Position numbers and translations under genes: made by a program. Shown here piece by piece: positions 10,951 to 23,908 of a stretch of DNA of 64,000 nt. Below the pieces are notes generated by a model, which saw nothing but the letters and a program-made list of their open reading frames with translations, searched no databases and was not told the DNA's origin. This DNA comes from Margaritifera margaritifera. Lineage: Eukaryota > Mollusca > Bivalvia > Unionida > Margaritiferidae. The stretch covers positions 868,001 through 932,000 of the forward strand of contig JAQPZY010001554.1 in the NCBI GenBank assembly GCA_029931535.1, in the 5' to 3' direction. Every line of letters starts with the position of its first letter. Within the stretch, counting starts at the first letter, position 1.

Positions 10951-12640
10951 AGCAATTATATTTTATGTTGTTTTTAATGAAGAAGGTACTATAGACTTAT
11001 CATCGCAATGGGGGTGGGATGCGGGAGGGCGGGGTAAATTTATGTAAGAAAATTGCTCACCATTCCTCAGTTTTAGCACGAACATTGTCCTGGGAATTAG
11101 ATTACGCTAGGTCATTATTTGTTCATTGGAAGAGATTATTGATTTTAAACTTATTGTCATAAATTTGTTAACCTGAGCTATATATAAAGCGTTACACACC
11201 GCAGTTTTGTGTCCTGTAAGAAACATACGCAGAAAATAGCATTGCAGCATTTATTGCTTCGATGTTCTAATCTTCGTTGGTAATGATTCGCAAAATGAAT
11301 GAGGTTAGGAATGCTGACACGGGACTACGGATAAAGTCTGTGTAAATATGAAAAATGTTTTTACCTATCAGAAGCAACATTTCAAGTTGTATATTAAATT
11401 ATGGATAGGTGAAGCAAGTTTCACTTTCTCCTGAAATACTTATCATTTTACGTATTCCAGGATAGACAAGATGCCAACAAAAGGTAAAAAGCACCGTTAA
11501 GAGACAAGTTTTCAGCGAAGATTCCAGTCTTTCAGGAGGTTCCATTCTTTTTGGAGCGGGATGTTAAGACAGACTCAGGAAATCGTGATGAAGAATCACG
11601 TAACTCATGACCGTTGAAGAGATCTCTACAAAAATAACTTCGAAAAAATGAGATTTAAAATATAAAACTTAATCGATAAAAAAAACCTGCAGTGAAACCT
11701 GATTTAAAGGGACCTTGTGTATAAATAAGCCTCATCATTACCTACACTTAGTAACTCCCAATGAAACATATGTACCTATATTATTGTCCTTACTAATAGG
11801 TACATCTGTCTAGCACAGACAGACAGCTTTACTATTTGCCTAGGATAACCGATTTATCCCTTATATCTGCCTTTGTGTGTCAACAATACATGAAGCATTT
11901 CTTTATACCACTGGTTTACGACAGCGTGATGTAAAGGTTCTTACTGCAAACAAATTTGAAAAGAATGTCTTCGTGTCACATTTAAAACCTCTAGATACCT
12001 TAGATATAACAGACACTTACTAATAAAGGACTGTCTGTATGTTCTCGTGATCGTCCTTTATAAACAGGTTTCACTGTACTCAAGGAAGTTTGTAAATCAC
12101 GTAATTGCAGGATAGTACACAGGAATAGAATTATTACTTATCAATTGACTTTCCGTATGTAAAATAATTTTTGTCAACGGTGACTCAAATATGAGAGAAC
12201 CTGTTGATATGTTTTCTTGTTCTCGTGGTGATTTGATTTTCTAATATAGCTTACATTATTTACTCTTCCAAACATACCAGCCTGCATACACACAATCACC
12301 TGTAGCTCACGGTTTAAATGTTGGCCTGTATACCCAATGTCTGTACAGGTCTGGTTTCAGTCCCGGTCAGGCCGACAAGATCTGTCATTCTTTTTGGTTT
12401 ATTTCTTTTTTTCTCTCCGTCATAGGTGGATGAAGGCTCAGTGACATCCCGTGAACACCTTACATACATATAATATAGCACTGAATTGATATTACTTATA
12501 TATGTATATAGGTAATACATACTTTTTTCCAAATTCATTGACACATACATAGACTATTGCCCGTCCTTACATCAGTGTCCAGTAAAAGGGGATAATCCAA
12601 AACCTATTTAAAACGCCAAACATAACCAGCAGCTTCTATC
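10951..12640. other. Intergenic DNA, no feature recognised
   Basis: AT-rich sequence with scattered short minisatellite-like phrases (AGGTTTCACTGTACT near 12066, also near 28467). No gene, RNA or element boundary could be supported. Confidence 0.4.
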
Positions 12641-12648
12641 ATTAAGTC

Positions 12649-12703
12649 GGGCATGTCACTAACAAAGTACGGAATTTATGAAAACTTTGTTAGCGACATG
12701 CCC
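12649..12703 (+). repeat. Near-perfect hairpin, possible transposon end
   Basis: Left arm GGGCATGTCACTAACAAAGT (12649-12668) and right arm 12684-12703 are inverted with 19 of 20 matches and a 15-base loop. The sequence following the right arm (TTCATACAC...ACAACAAAAA...TACAT) is repeated at about 16230-16280. Related GTC-AC-AA sequences occur at about 16195 and, inverted, at about 16775-16790, so this may be an end sequence of the element that carries the recombinase relic. Confidence 0.7.
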
Positions 12704-14603
12704 AATTTCATACACCGATAAAACAACAAAAAAGTACATTGAATTCTTATAATTACAACATCTTGCTTTTTTAAATATTGCTTATAATCATTTTTTAATA
12801 AGCGAACGTTGTAAGATTATGAATACATTAACAGCGCGTTAGTTCCTTTCACAAAGATCATGATCTTCGGGTGTTATTTGCTGTGTGCTTTTGATATTAT
12901 TTTTTGAATTTTCATTCAGTGTATGACCATTAGTTTGAGGTTTCTGGTACGTAGTTATTTTCTAGAACAGGGGATTCTCCAGCATGTGCATAATAACTAC
13001 GTCAACATCAGCATAGTACTTCAACTAATGGTAGCTAATTTAAGACATTTAACATTCATTGCCTGGTCTTTATGTTTTATCTAAATGGAAATCGGTATTC
13101 TGAGTGGAAGCTCCTTATAAAAATCAAAGTCTGATGTTCTTTTAGACATAAAAATGAGTCTAAGATTTGATGTTTTCATGAACGGATTGAAAGTGATTTG
13201 GCAGATTCATCACTGTCCAGAGTAGTGAGTAACCTTTTTTTCGTTCCTTAAAACCTATTTTCGTGTTAATAAATAGGCTAGGCTAACTAACTTACTAAGG
13301 ATCATATAGGTAGTTGCATTAAGTAGTAGAAGATATGCGATCAGTTTTGTTTGTCCACACACATACACATACGCATGAGCAGTTATTTCATCCATAAAAT
13401 TATTCCAAGACTTTTTGTCTGTGAAAAAAATTGTTGACAACCTTATCCCCCTCCCCAATCAAATATGTGACATTAGTGTAGAAAATAAATAGACACGCTG
13501 AAAGACAGATATAAATAGACAGTGGTGGTTGATGTGCAATGCTCTTGGTATCAAAAGTTAAGTATTTCACACAGGAAATTATAACAGCAAGCCGAATTAT
13601 TGTGTTTATTTGTCAAATTTGTGTTTATTATTAATACACTTTTCTAGCAATATTGTAATAAAAATATAAGACAACAATTCCTTTACAACTTACAAAATCA
13701 AACAATTGTATGACACGCTCATGTATTTACTGCTTTAGTATTTGCACTTGTATGTAACTATTTGTACTGCATTTTCTGAATCTGTTGATAATTATTAACT
13801 TTAAATTGCAATTAAATTTATAATAAAAACCAGAAGTGATAGATGTTTTATATTATTCTTTTGGGATGCATGGTTGACACAGTGTGCTTAACTTAAAAAG
13901 CAAATATTTCCTCAACTTGTCGGGGCACATGAATATTTTAGTTGGAATTAAACTGGGAGGTGCAGTTATTGAAATTCATGAAGTTCGTTAGGAGAGCCAA
14001 GATATGAGGATGGTTCGTGAAAAATGAAATTTAAAGACTCCTAGCTAAAGACTCACTCTTTAATGATTAATACCAAATATAACATGAAATCAGAAACTTA
14101 ACAATTGCTTAATAATTGCAATATTCATATATTCTGGAGGTTTCCTCCTATTTCATCGGTTAAGACGATCACATAACCATAATGTTTATTGTTTTCATTT
14201 CTCGATGAACACATGCACATCAGATGACTAATATCATAGGAACTACCTTGCATCCAAGAAAGACACAGTTTTCTAAGTCATGTAAATTCAACATAATTTA
14301 GAGAATGTAAACACAACATAAATTTGGGAATCCTATTGTACAATTACAATTACAGTAGTGTTGGTGGACAAGTATTTTGAAATTAGATTTGTACAAGTCG
14401 CATTATCATTTCTTAGATTAATTTTTCAAGATTTAGTTTGAGCTGAATTCCAAAAAGTATAGTTGTTGAATGTTCATGTTGAGTTGCTTGCAAAACCTGA
14501 AGCGAAATGATGTAGGAGAATATTTTGAGTGTTTGTGACTTCCTGTGTTATCAAAAAAATGGGAAGTGACCGGTGTAACCCTAGGGCCAGACGTTTGGCC
14601 CAG

Positions 14604-16739
14604 CTAGTTACTTACTGATGAATTTGGATTCTCTTTCCCAGTGGAGATTGTGGACAAGATTTTGTTCTTATCTGCTTTCTGTTTGGTAGTAGGATCTATA
14701 TCATAGGACCTGATAGAGGACTCATTTATGTGTACTGACATAAACATTATGTATCTAATTTCTAGGCCAGCATAATTCATTGCTTGGATAGCAGTTGCTC
14801 TACGACAGTGTGTTGTGTACTTAGTTTCAACCACAGCAGTTTTGCAAATATCAAACATAAAACTTGAGAATTGACCACCTGATACTGACTTCACAGCATA
14901 CCAGGTTTCAGAGAGGGATGGGATTACTAAAGCAGCGTTTTCAATGTGACAAAATAGAAAGATTGTTTATCTGTGACATTTACTTAAATACAATTTCAAT
15001 GATTCAACATATCTTTCCCACTTGCATACATTATTCTGGCAGCAGCTTCATGCATGTTATCTAAGCCCCCGTACATGGATTTGTTTGCTTTGTTTCACGG
15101 TTGAGTACTACATAGTCTGAGCCAGGTTCATTAACCTTGAACAAGAAAGAGTTTGGTGTCAACTGCTGATGAAATTCAAGCCCCCTAGTTACAAAATGGA
15201 TTGGCAGTATGTATCATTTGCGGAATCTGTGATTGGATCATTTTTTGGAAGGTATGCATGAATTATTTCCTGATCTGACTTCCAAGTAATATCCGTGCGT
15301 TTAGTTGGTCTAGAAAGGCCAGATTTTAAATTAAATTTCAGTTTAGCATTTAATATTTGTCCTGTTTAAGCTCCCTATCCTTCACAATGTCTATGTCTCT
15401 GTTAATGCCGTTTAAATGTATGTTGATAGCACCGCGTGCATTTGTCATAGTGTTCTTGTGATATTATGCTGATTGGTTTTGGGGTACACTTTTCAGTTTG
15501 GTCTCAGAATGCTTGGGTTGTGCCTCTGCATAAAATCTGCACAGTTTAACATATAGGTCCTGTGGTGTAATCGTGGTGAAGTCAACTTCACTGCCGTTTC
15601 CATATTTACTGACACCAGACTAAAGGGGGAACAATAAGGTTTCTATTTTGCATAAGTGCGACACATTTTATCTTCATTTTTCTTCCAATTTAGATATTTC
15701 ATAAATTTTTGTAATATTAAATATAAGTGTTAAACAAAATTTATTCGTCGAATTAACTCAGTGATTAAAAATTATTATTTAGATTTCAAGTTATTAAATG
15801 GGTCTTTAAGAATTAAAGAGTTCCGTAAGGTTTGCAAATTATATGATGCACAATTTTGGGGTTCCCCATAATAAATATAATAAATATATGGATAAAATCA
15901 CACTTTTACTAATAGTGATTATTGGAATTGAAATTTGCTATACCAATTTTCTTTACTTATTTATTTTGGTTTTTCATTCTCAAAGACCATTGAACCAAAT
16001 AGTACTTTATATTTGATAACAGTTTAAATATTTTTACTTTTATTTCATTTTCTTAAGGATTAAACACTAATTTATATTTGTTTCAAAAATACATGTTCTT
16101 TGAGATAAGTCATTAAGATGTAAACCAAATGGAAGAAACTTGCAAAACGACACTTTAATTAATTTGACCAAGTGTATATTTGTATATAGTCTTTCATGTC
16201 ACTAATAATTTTCCTAAATTCGATTCTTAGTGGCATTCCTAACTTCATACACATTTAATACAACAAAAACGTACATCCAGTTCCTTAATACTTCTATTGC
16301 TTTTTGTATGATGAAATTCATAATTCAGAAGGAATTGTGTGTTGTAGTTTTAGACTCTGCTGATAGTCATTTTCTTGATACATTTCTTACGTTCATACTA
16401 ACGCATCAATAGTTGAATACCCCAATTGGTGTTTCTTTTGGTTTATTCAGAGTATATGTACTCCTCAGTCTGGATAAGTTCTGTCTCATTTAGGATTTTG
16501 AACCTTGGTTTGCAGATGTTTTTGTATTCTGAAGGCTGTGGGATTGTCTCTTTCACCGGTGACAATTCCTGATCTCGAAATGTTTCTGGGTCATATATTA
16601 GATCGAGCTGATCGCTGTCATTCACTAATGCAGATATTAAATAGTTAATTTCATCTGGATCCATCTGAATGTCGTCTTTGTTTTCTTCAGGAAGATTTAG
16701 AGTAAAATTGCCGTAGTAATTTTCTTGTCTATATGACAT
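14604..16739 (-). pseudogene. Crypton-type tyrosine recombinase relic
   Basis: Read on the minus strand, successive pieces resemble the Crypton/DUF3504 tyrosine recombinases common in mollusc and cnidarian genomes. 16739-16443 is an intact 98-codon acidic N-terminal piece ending near RFKILNETEL. About 15595-15350 carries LYVKLCRFYAEAQPKHSETK, then YHKNTMTNARGAINIHLN and RDIDIVKDRE. About 15185-15065 carries LEFHQQLTPNSFLFKVNEPG and SDYVVLNRETKQTNP. 14930-14604 carries the C-terminal catalytic end with THCRRATAIQAMNYAGLEIR and VHINESSIRSY. The HxxR box, the H of the GH box (G replaced by V) and the final Tyr are visible. Stops and frame changes separate the pieces, so it is dead. Cryptons move DNA by recombination through a covalent tyrosine intermediate. 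Confidence 0.72.
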
Positions 16740-18183
16740 TATTTGAGCTTAAATTTGCGACATTCCCAATTTAATTTGTGACAAGCCCTTTCCTCTATCC
16801 AAACACCTAGAAAATTACTACATTTTTTAAAAAGATATTCCTAATTAAACTCTTTATCTCGCTCGTTTCTTAGCCATAATCCCCCAAACGTTTAATGATT
16901 AAGCTTTGATCCTTTTATTTTTGAGAATTTATCTACCGTACAAATTACTTCCAGAATATTTTTCGTTTTTAAATATTATGACCCGGAAAAGAAACGCGTC
17001 ACTCTTCTAAGCTCAGAAGTGAATAGTATAATCATTCTATTGTCATTTGCAATTCTTTTGAAAGTATATGTGCTTCCAGAAGATGACGGAATAAATGAGG
17101 CATATTGTACGTTCGTCAGTGCCTGTGTCCCTCTGCCGCTCAAATCGTGGCTGCCGGTGTTACACAGATCGTGTTCAATTAATACTTCCTTTATTCTTCT
17201 TCTGGCTCCTTTTAAAACTTACAGTTACTATGTTACGAAGAATATAATGTACATATGTTTCATAATGTTTTCATAACTTCTATTGAATAATGGTACTTTG
17301 AAGTGGAAAGGACTTTTATTAACTGCAAGTAATTTAATTTTGAGGATCAATCTCGTGTAATTTTAACAGCTTTAATTTTACATATCTTTCATTTATCTTA
17401 TTTTAAGATTTGTCTGCAATTGCTGTGATATATGTCATATATTTTAGCTTGACCCTCTTAGATGAAATTTCATTTATTTGTTTTTTTAAGATCATGCGGC
17501 GGTTTTTTTGTGAAAAATTTCTATCTTATCTTACATCTTCAATACGGCGTTTAACGTGTATGGTAAATTCGTATTTCCGTATCATACACAAGACTGAAAC
17601 TAGTGACATTCACAGGAGGATATTATCACATGCACTTATTCAAACTTTCAAAAACCTCAAGGTTATCTAAAACAAATCTACTGTCTAGAATGTATATATA
17701 GTAAGTACAGAACAAATATAACATTCTGTGTTGTTCCAAGTCGTGAAAAGAACTCTTTGATCTGGCGTAAGAGTACGTCTGGGTCAGATGGTCTCCAAGC
17801 AAGCTTTACCAAACTGCTACTTAAAGGTGACGCAGAGCAAAACACCCAAAATTACATACATGTAGAATATGTTTATAAAACAATACCTGTTTGTGAATAT
17901 TGTAAAACTGACACAAATGCTTCTGTAATTTTTAAGAAAGAGGAAAATTAATTAACAGCTATCGAATAGGTAGATTTACTGGTTGCCATCGGCTTTCATA
18001 ATTACTTCCCTTGAAATCACTCCGCCATATTTTGGGTAAGATGTACTTAAAATATGTAGAGAAATTGATTCCGTGAAGGATTTTAATGATTTCATCAAAC
18101 CTATGCCTTTCGAAGAAAATGTCATAATCATTGTCAGTGTATGACCAATATCATAAGCAAGATAATAGTATTTTTTTGATCCT

Positions 18184-18185
<2 letters not shown>
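16740..18185. other. Intergenic DNA, no gene recognised
   Basis: AT-rich. At 16740-16790, next to the recombinase relic start, lies GGGCTTGTCACAAATT on the minus strand, which resembles the hairpin arms at 12649. ORFs at 17019-17276 and 17410-17670 show only hydrophobic low-complexity translation. Confidence 0.4.

Positions 18186-18186
<1 letters not shown>

Positions 18187-18256
<70 letters not shown>
18187..18256 (+). repeat. (TA)n microsatellite
   Basis: About 35 TA dinucleotides directly before a LINE fragment. Confidence 0.98.
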
Positions 18257-18258
<2 letters not shown>

Positions 18259-18269
18259 CGATTCGTGTA

Positions 18270-18790
18270 AGCAGTAATCCTGGGGGAAGTGTACCGAAAA
18301 GTTGGCGAACACCTGTATCCAGGGAAGGCAAATCTGGATAGTGTCTTTCAACCAATACTGGCCACAAACTTCTTTTTCTTTAAGATTAGGAGAAGAACAG
18401 ATAGATTATGTTCATTTTGCAATGAAGACGACGAAATCCTTGTGCACTTATTCTACGAACGCATTAAAGTTACATTTTGCTAGACAAAATTATTTGCCTC
18501 GTTACGACATTATTATTTACAAATAGATTTTAATGTATCTGATGCAGATATTAGGAACTGATGAAAAAAGATAGGTGAAGTTTTGAGCTAACTTTTATTA
18601 CTAGGAAAGAAATACATATATAAATCACGTATGCAAAATAAAGTACCGATTTTTGGAAGTTTGAAAAGGAGATATCATTTATATTCAAGACAGAGAAATA
18701 CATGACTCATAAAAACTGTGATGGAAAAAACTTTAATAATAGATGGGATACACATAAGGACATAATTTAAATTTTTCCTATTTGTATGCA
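18270..18790 (+). pseudogene. LINE retrotransposon 3' end (RT zinc-binding tail) relic
   Basis: In one frame a zf-RVT-like segment is visible: FFKIRRRTDRLCSFCNEDDE then ILVHLFYE, with Cys-x2-Cys and His in place and the usual final Cys lost. In a shifted frame further on, LLLLGKKYIYKSRMQNKVP and a following R/K-rich YHLYSRQRNT segment match the usual C-terminal end of LINE ORF2 proteins. Frameshifts and stops make it a dead 5'-truncated copy. The start is masked by the (TA)n repeat. Confidence 0.7.
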
Positions 18791-19110
18791 CGATAGCCGA
18801 AAAAGGACTATAAATAGAATGATTCCAAACATACTCATGGGATTATGCTTACAGGTTTGTTTTTACGTACCTTAAAGTAGACTAAACTTTTATGTCTTCA
18901 TATACATTTGATATGTTTGTAAGTAATATGTCCATTATAAAAATAATAACTCACCAAGGTTATACAGTGTGTAATACCAATATATTTATGTCTTTCTTTC
19001 TTCCCTACCTCTATTTATTTTTTTCTTTTGTCTCTTTCTACAAAATGGATATGGCGTGCTCTGTGGTTCATCTTATCAATTTTGTGTTGCTTATTATTAT
19101 TTTTGTTGAT

Positions 19111-19113
<3 letters not shown>

Positions 19114-19181
<68 letters not shown>
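19114..19181 (+). repeat. (TA)n microsatellite
   Basis: About 34 TA dinucleotides. Confidence 0.98.
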
Positions 19182-19183
<2 letters not shown>

Positions 19184-19690
19184 ACTGTAATGCAGTCTGT
19201 GGTATGCTTCCCCAACCCACAGCAGCTGTGTACAGTGAATATTTGTAATAAATCACAAAGGGATATGAACCAGTGCATAATTTAGTTATAAACCATATTT
19301 TATCGGTTTAAAAAGGAACATATCAGTGATAATTATAAAAGAAAATACTAGTCAATAATTGCCTTATACAAACATAGAGATCCATTGGTTCTTAATTTTT
19401 CAAGATTTTGTGAAAACAACAATAATTCTTGAGATATGCTATCACATAATAGTACATTGGAGTCAATATGTCACAGAAAATAAAAGTAACAGTCTTAGTC
19501 GAACATAATCGACATATTCCTATTGATATTAGAGTAAGTGGATCTCCATATGGAACGCCCGCCAAAACCTGAGTACTAAAGTCTTACTGCTTTCATATCA
19601 TCCTAACATACAGACCTGTTGCAAAGGTAAAAGTCTAATTTATCCTGGTCCCGTAGCTAGTAGTAATATCTTCCTCTTCGCAGACAAAAT

Positions 19691-20368
19691 TAGGTCCGTC
19701 ATGTCGATAATCTTTAATCTCACCCGTAGCGCACTCGGAACATTCTTGGCTTTTGCGTTGTATGCTGAAAATAGTGTTTCGACTCTCACCGGAACGACAC
19801 GAGATTGTTCCGAATGATCATGGGTAGTCACACTGACGAGATAGAGCAGTTGGATGGGGAGATAACCTTCTTCATTAAATAACGGATTTATACTGAACCT
19901 GTAGAAAAATTTTGCATAAAATAATTCCAGTCTGAATTCTGTGGAAATAGGATATCCAAACAATAACTGGACGTCCTCGTTACGGGGGGGGGGGGGGGGG
20001 GGGGGGGGGGAGTAGCTATAATTTTCCGCGAAAAGCATGCAATGTTTTACCATGTTCTTTGCGTCGCACTGCTGTCAGGCAGTGACTTTACACCTTTGCG
20101 TTCGTTTTCGATACTCTCCTTGCACGGGAAACATGGCCAATTATGCTTCGATTGGAGATTGTTAAAAGGATCTGTTCAATTGATACGAAGAGTCAATACC
20201 ATTGTTTGAGTCATTCATATGGCAGACTGTTGATGTCAAATACGCGATGAGCTAACGAGTTGAAATTGTTAGAAATCTTAGCTAACGTTAGAACTAACTT
20301 CTAATGTGCAACAAGTTACATTTAACGTGTTAGATTCTAATGCGCTAATTTTCATTTCTAACGCGTTG
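19691..20368 (+). repeat. Long direct duplication, copy 1
   Basis: About 680 bases that recur at 21070-21767 in the same orientation, with an estimated similarity around 85-90 percent by eye. Shared blocks include CTCACCC(G/A)TAGCGCACTC, GTAGTCACACTGACGAGAT and TCGCACTGCTGTCAGGCAGT. The copy ends in a TAAC/GTTA-rich tail. It contains a 27-base poly-G tract. A minus-strand ORF (20053-19640) runs through it but has no recognised domain, and the second copy does not keep it open. Confidence 0.88.
19984..20010 (+). repeat. Poly-G tract, 27 bases
   Basis: An uninterrupted run of G inside copy 1 of the long duplication. Copy 2 has only six G at the same place (about 21401-21406), so the tract expanded after duplication or is an assembly artefact. 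Confidence 0.95.
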
Positions 20369-21069
20369 CAGTAAACTAGTTTTTCTTTTGATTTCTCCCT
20401 TTTTAAAGCAAGTTATATAGAAGGGTCTGAAAATAATGCATACATTGTATAGGTAAATAGAGACATTTATCGTGTTCAGAGGGACAACCATTCGACTTCA
20501 CTAATATCAAAGATGTTTAATATTTAATTAGCCTCTATTATTATTATGCGGTCATGTGATAATAATTGACCAGTGAATCTGAATGGTCATTAGAAGGACT
20601 TCTAATTGTATGTAAGCACTTACGTTCCTTTCAGTTGATTTTGCAAATTGTTATTTTCTTTTCTGATCTTAACGTTTGCTGTTCATATCAAGACTGGCAT
20701 GTTTTGTCTTGTTTTGTATGGTGGATAATTTTATGTGATGACTGTGTGTGCTGACGTTTGTTATTGTGCTGAGTTCCTCTGAATATCACTGTTACATGTT
20801 ATATGCATTACAGACAGTCTGCTACAAGAGAATAATGGACAAACTTTACTTCATCAAAACCCATTCTTCTTTGAATCATGCCACGAAGGTTTAAATGTCT
20901 TTAATTAATAATTTGTACAAGACAAAATTGTGCTGGATGGCTTAATGACTAATGATTTCCTTGCACACATGTTATATACATGCTGTCAGGTAATAACATG
21001 TATAATCAAGACATATATATTTTATTTCCCTTTGTTTGCGAAGGTTTAGCCAGCTAACTATTAAACTAT
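20369..21069. other. Spacer between duplicated blocks
   Basis: About 700 bases of AT-rich sequence with no recognised feature. One 62-codon plus-strand ORF (20566-20754) shows no motif. Confidence 0.4.
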
Positions 21070-21767
21070 TAGGTCTGTCATATCGATAATCTTGAATCTC
21101 ACCCATAGCGCACTCAGAACATCCTCGGCTTTTCCGTTGCGTGGTAAGAAATCATTTTTCCACTCTCACCGGAAAGAGACTAGAGTGTTCCGAATGATCA
21201 TCGGTAGTCACACTGACGAGATCGAGCAGGTGGATGGGGAGATAACCTTCTTCATCATATAACGTGTACTTTTTCTACGTGGACATATTTAATCTCAATC
21301 GGATTTATAATGAACCTGCGGAACAATTTTGTAAAAAAGAATTCCAGTCTGAATTCTGTGGACATAAGATATTCAAACAATGACTGGACGTCCTCACTAC
21401 GGGGGGAAATACATATAAATGTCCGCACAAAGCATGCAATGTTTTACCATGTTCTTTGCGTCGCACTGCTGTCAGGCAGTGACTTTACACCTTTGCGTTC
21501 GTTTTCGATACTCTCCTTGCACGGGAGACATGGCCAATTATGCTTCGATTGGAGACTGTAAAAAGGATCTGTTCAACTGATACGAAGAGTCAATACCATT
21601 GTTTTTGAGCCATTCATATGGCAGACCGTTGATGTGAAATAAGTGATGAGCTAACGAGTTGAAATTGTTATAAATATTAGCTAACGTTAGAACTAACTTC
21701 TAAAGCGTAAGGAGTTACATTTAACGTGTTAGATTCTAATGTACTAATTTTCATTTCTAACGCGTTA
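21070..21767 (+). repeat. Long direct duplication, copy 2
   Basis: The second copy of the 19691-20368 block. It has about 20 extra bases near 21265-21300 and lacks the poly-G expansion. A third, more diverged partial copy lies at about 39104-39250, so the unit is a dispersed repeat and not only a local duplication. Confidence 0.88.
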
Positions 21768-22450
21768 CTTTTGGAAAATCAAAACTATAGAAGTCACACA
21801 AGGTCGTTTCCACTGCGTTGGACTATCAAATGGTCAGGATATCCAATTAGAATTATTCTTACTATGAATTGCTGAGGGAATATGTGCCATTGACTAGCAA
21901 ACCAGTACCTGATTCAAGTGGCCAATATCTCTCTTAGTCATATGCAAAGCAATATCAACATGGTGCCAGAAACGATCTAAAAATTGAAAAAAGAGAGGTA
22001 AAGTAAAATAGACAGATCATTGCAACTTGTACTTTTAAACACATTTGTTTTTCTTCATAGCAATATATAGAAAATGAAATAAAATGTCTTTAAAATCCAT
22101 TTAACAGGGTGGTACTTATCTCAAGTTTTCATTCTAAGATGTGTATAACACATATACAGAATATATATATTGTACATCAGTTAGTTAAATTTGTATAAGG
22201 GTCATTTGTTACATAGAATTATGTCCTATACGGTTGTACACGAAACGTATTATGACGTAATTTGCCGTCACTAAAACGTTATCCGTGGTATTGCTGACAA
22301 CATCTGTAGTATCGTTTGCTATTTGGGTATTGTGATTGCGATAGTGAAGGTAAGGCTCCATGTTGCAAGTAAAGCTCAATCAGATGTGACTGTCTTATAA
22401 ACACCCTGCCGTGTTACGGATACTTACTTTTAAAAAAATAAGTAAAGTGG
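21768..22450. other. Intergenic DNA, no feature recognised
   Basis: AT-rich and non-coding in all frames. Confidence 0.4.
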
Positions 22451-22459
22451 AAAAGTTTT

Positions 22460-22760
22460 GTCTTTCTAGAAATTTTCCAGCTGTATGTATACTGTGTTTA
22501 TGGAGCTTGGTCAGGATGTTCCTTACATTATTCTAAAAAACCTCTAGTAAAAGCTGATCACAGTGACCTGCTTTTCTTACACGGACTCTTTAGTTATTTA
22601 CTGGCTAACTCAGTGTAAAGGTTTTGACTTATTAGCAAATCTCCACCTGTATGCATGATATCTACATAGAACTTGTTCAGGATGTTGTGCTCCTCTCGTA
22701 AGGAAAATAGGTTACAGTGACTTACCTTTCTTACGCTAAATACATTGTCGTGTACAGGTT
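22460..22760 (+). repeat. Diverged two-copy tandem repeat, about 175 bp
   Basis: Two units share 'tccagctgtatg...', '...ttggtcaggatgtt...' and a receptor-like block (GATCACAGTGACCT at about 22556, GGTTACAGTGACTT at about 22711). The same class of motif occurs in repeats at 60.6-61.5 kb. Confidence 0.65.
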
Positions 22761-23870
22761 ATCTTCAGTGTCTAACAGCAGTGAATAGGCACGGCTGGCT
22801 ATCTTTCTCATAATTCTTGTTATTTTCCATTTTTTAAATATCTATGACCACAACATAAATCATTATTCCATTAGTAATCCATGCAGTAGATCTTTTTGGT
22901 GCCCTTTGTCCTCAGTTCACATTTTGTAATAGAATCGCATATATATAGAACAAGAAAATTAAAAACTGTATATTCATTCGATTAATTCCAAGGCAAAAAG
23001 TTGCGTTGATAAAAATATTGCCAGCTGGCAACTGGTAACCCTACAAGTCACTACTAGACCTAAGACCATATTAGCACATATGCTACCATTGGTCGACAAT
23101 CAAGCGACTTTTCGGCGACAGCTGTCGACCAGGGGACATAGTTAGTGTCAACCAAAAATAAAACAAGATTCCCAAACATTTCTGTTATTAGCTAAATGTA
23201 TTAGCTGTTTCATGATCAGAAATGCAATAGTAAAAAGGTTGAAACTTATTTAAAAACCAAGTTTATTAGCAATGATGCGAGGATTTTTACATTTTTCAGT
23301 TTTGATATATATTCACGTCGCAACCTCTCGGCGACATAGTGTTTTCTATGCATTTCTCTGTTGACCGTGTGCATGTTTACAGGACTATGGTAAATTGAGA
23401 AATCCTTTATATCATCATCGTTCTTAGAAATAATGTGAAATACCATAACCAACGTATTGAAGTAAGTGAGCTAGGGTTGTGCCAGCCTCGACGTTTAACC
23501 TTTCGTGGTCACGCATGCAAGTGCGATGCATGTCTACAGTCAGCTTCCTGACAAGCAGACCGGCATGTTTTAAAAACATAATGTCAGGCTATAATGCCAT
23601 TAGATCCGAATCCCGCAGCTGTCGGCCTGAATGAGAACCAGGCCTTGCGAGAAACCGTTCTCTCCCATAACCAATCTGAACAAGGGGACTGTTACGAGGT
23701 GTTCCGATTGCTAGAACCATATGACTAACTAATCAATGCAGCTCAGATGTCACTGAATGATACACACCGGGTCCAAAAGTAAGTAAAACATTGTTAATGT
23801 CATATTTATCATCAGTTTGATTAGAGGAAGTAACTGAAACATGGACTATATTTAAATAAAGGAAAGTGGG
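22761..23870. other. Intergenic DNA; GC-richer block at 23460-23770
   Basis: The block at 23460-23770 is richer in GC than its surroundings and contains palindromic patches; it resembles a dispersed repeat but no family could be named. TGGTCGACA/TGTCGACCA at about 23090-23130 forms a short inverted repeat. Confidence 0.4.
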
Positions 23871-23872
23871 GT

Positions 23873-23873
<1 letters not shown>

Positions 23874-23905
<32 letters not shown>
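23874..23905 (+). repeat. Poly-T tract, 32 bases
   Basis: An uninterrupted T run. It could be the poly(A) tail of a minus-strand retroposed copy, but no body was recognised beside it. Confidence 0.9.

Positions 23906-23908
<3 letters not shown>

Noticed and set aside
12350..12400. tRNA-like phrase GGTTTCAGTCCCGGT
   Set aside because: It resembles a B box only loosely and no A box is found at the right distance on either strand.
19640..20053. 137-codon minus-strand ORF in the long duplication
   Set aside because: No recognised domain, part of it encodes poly-Pro from the poly-G tract, and the frame is not kept in the second copy.
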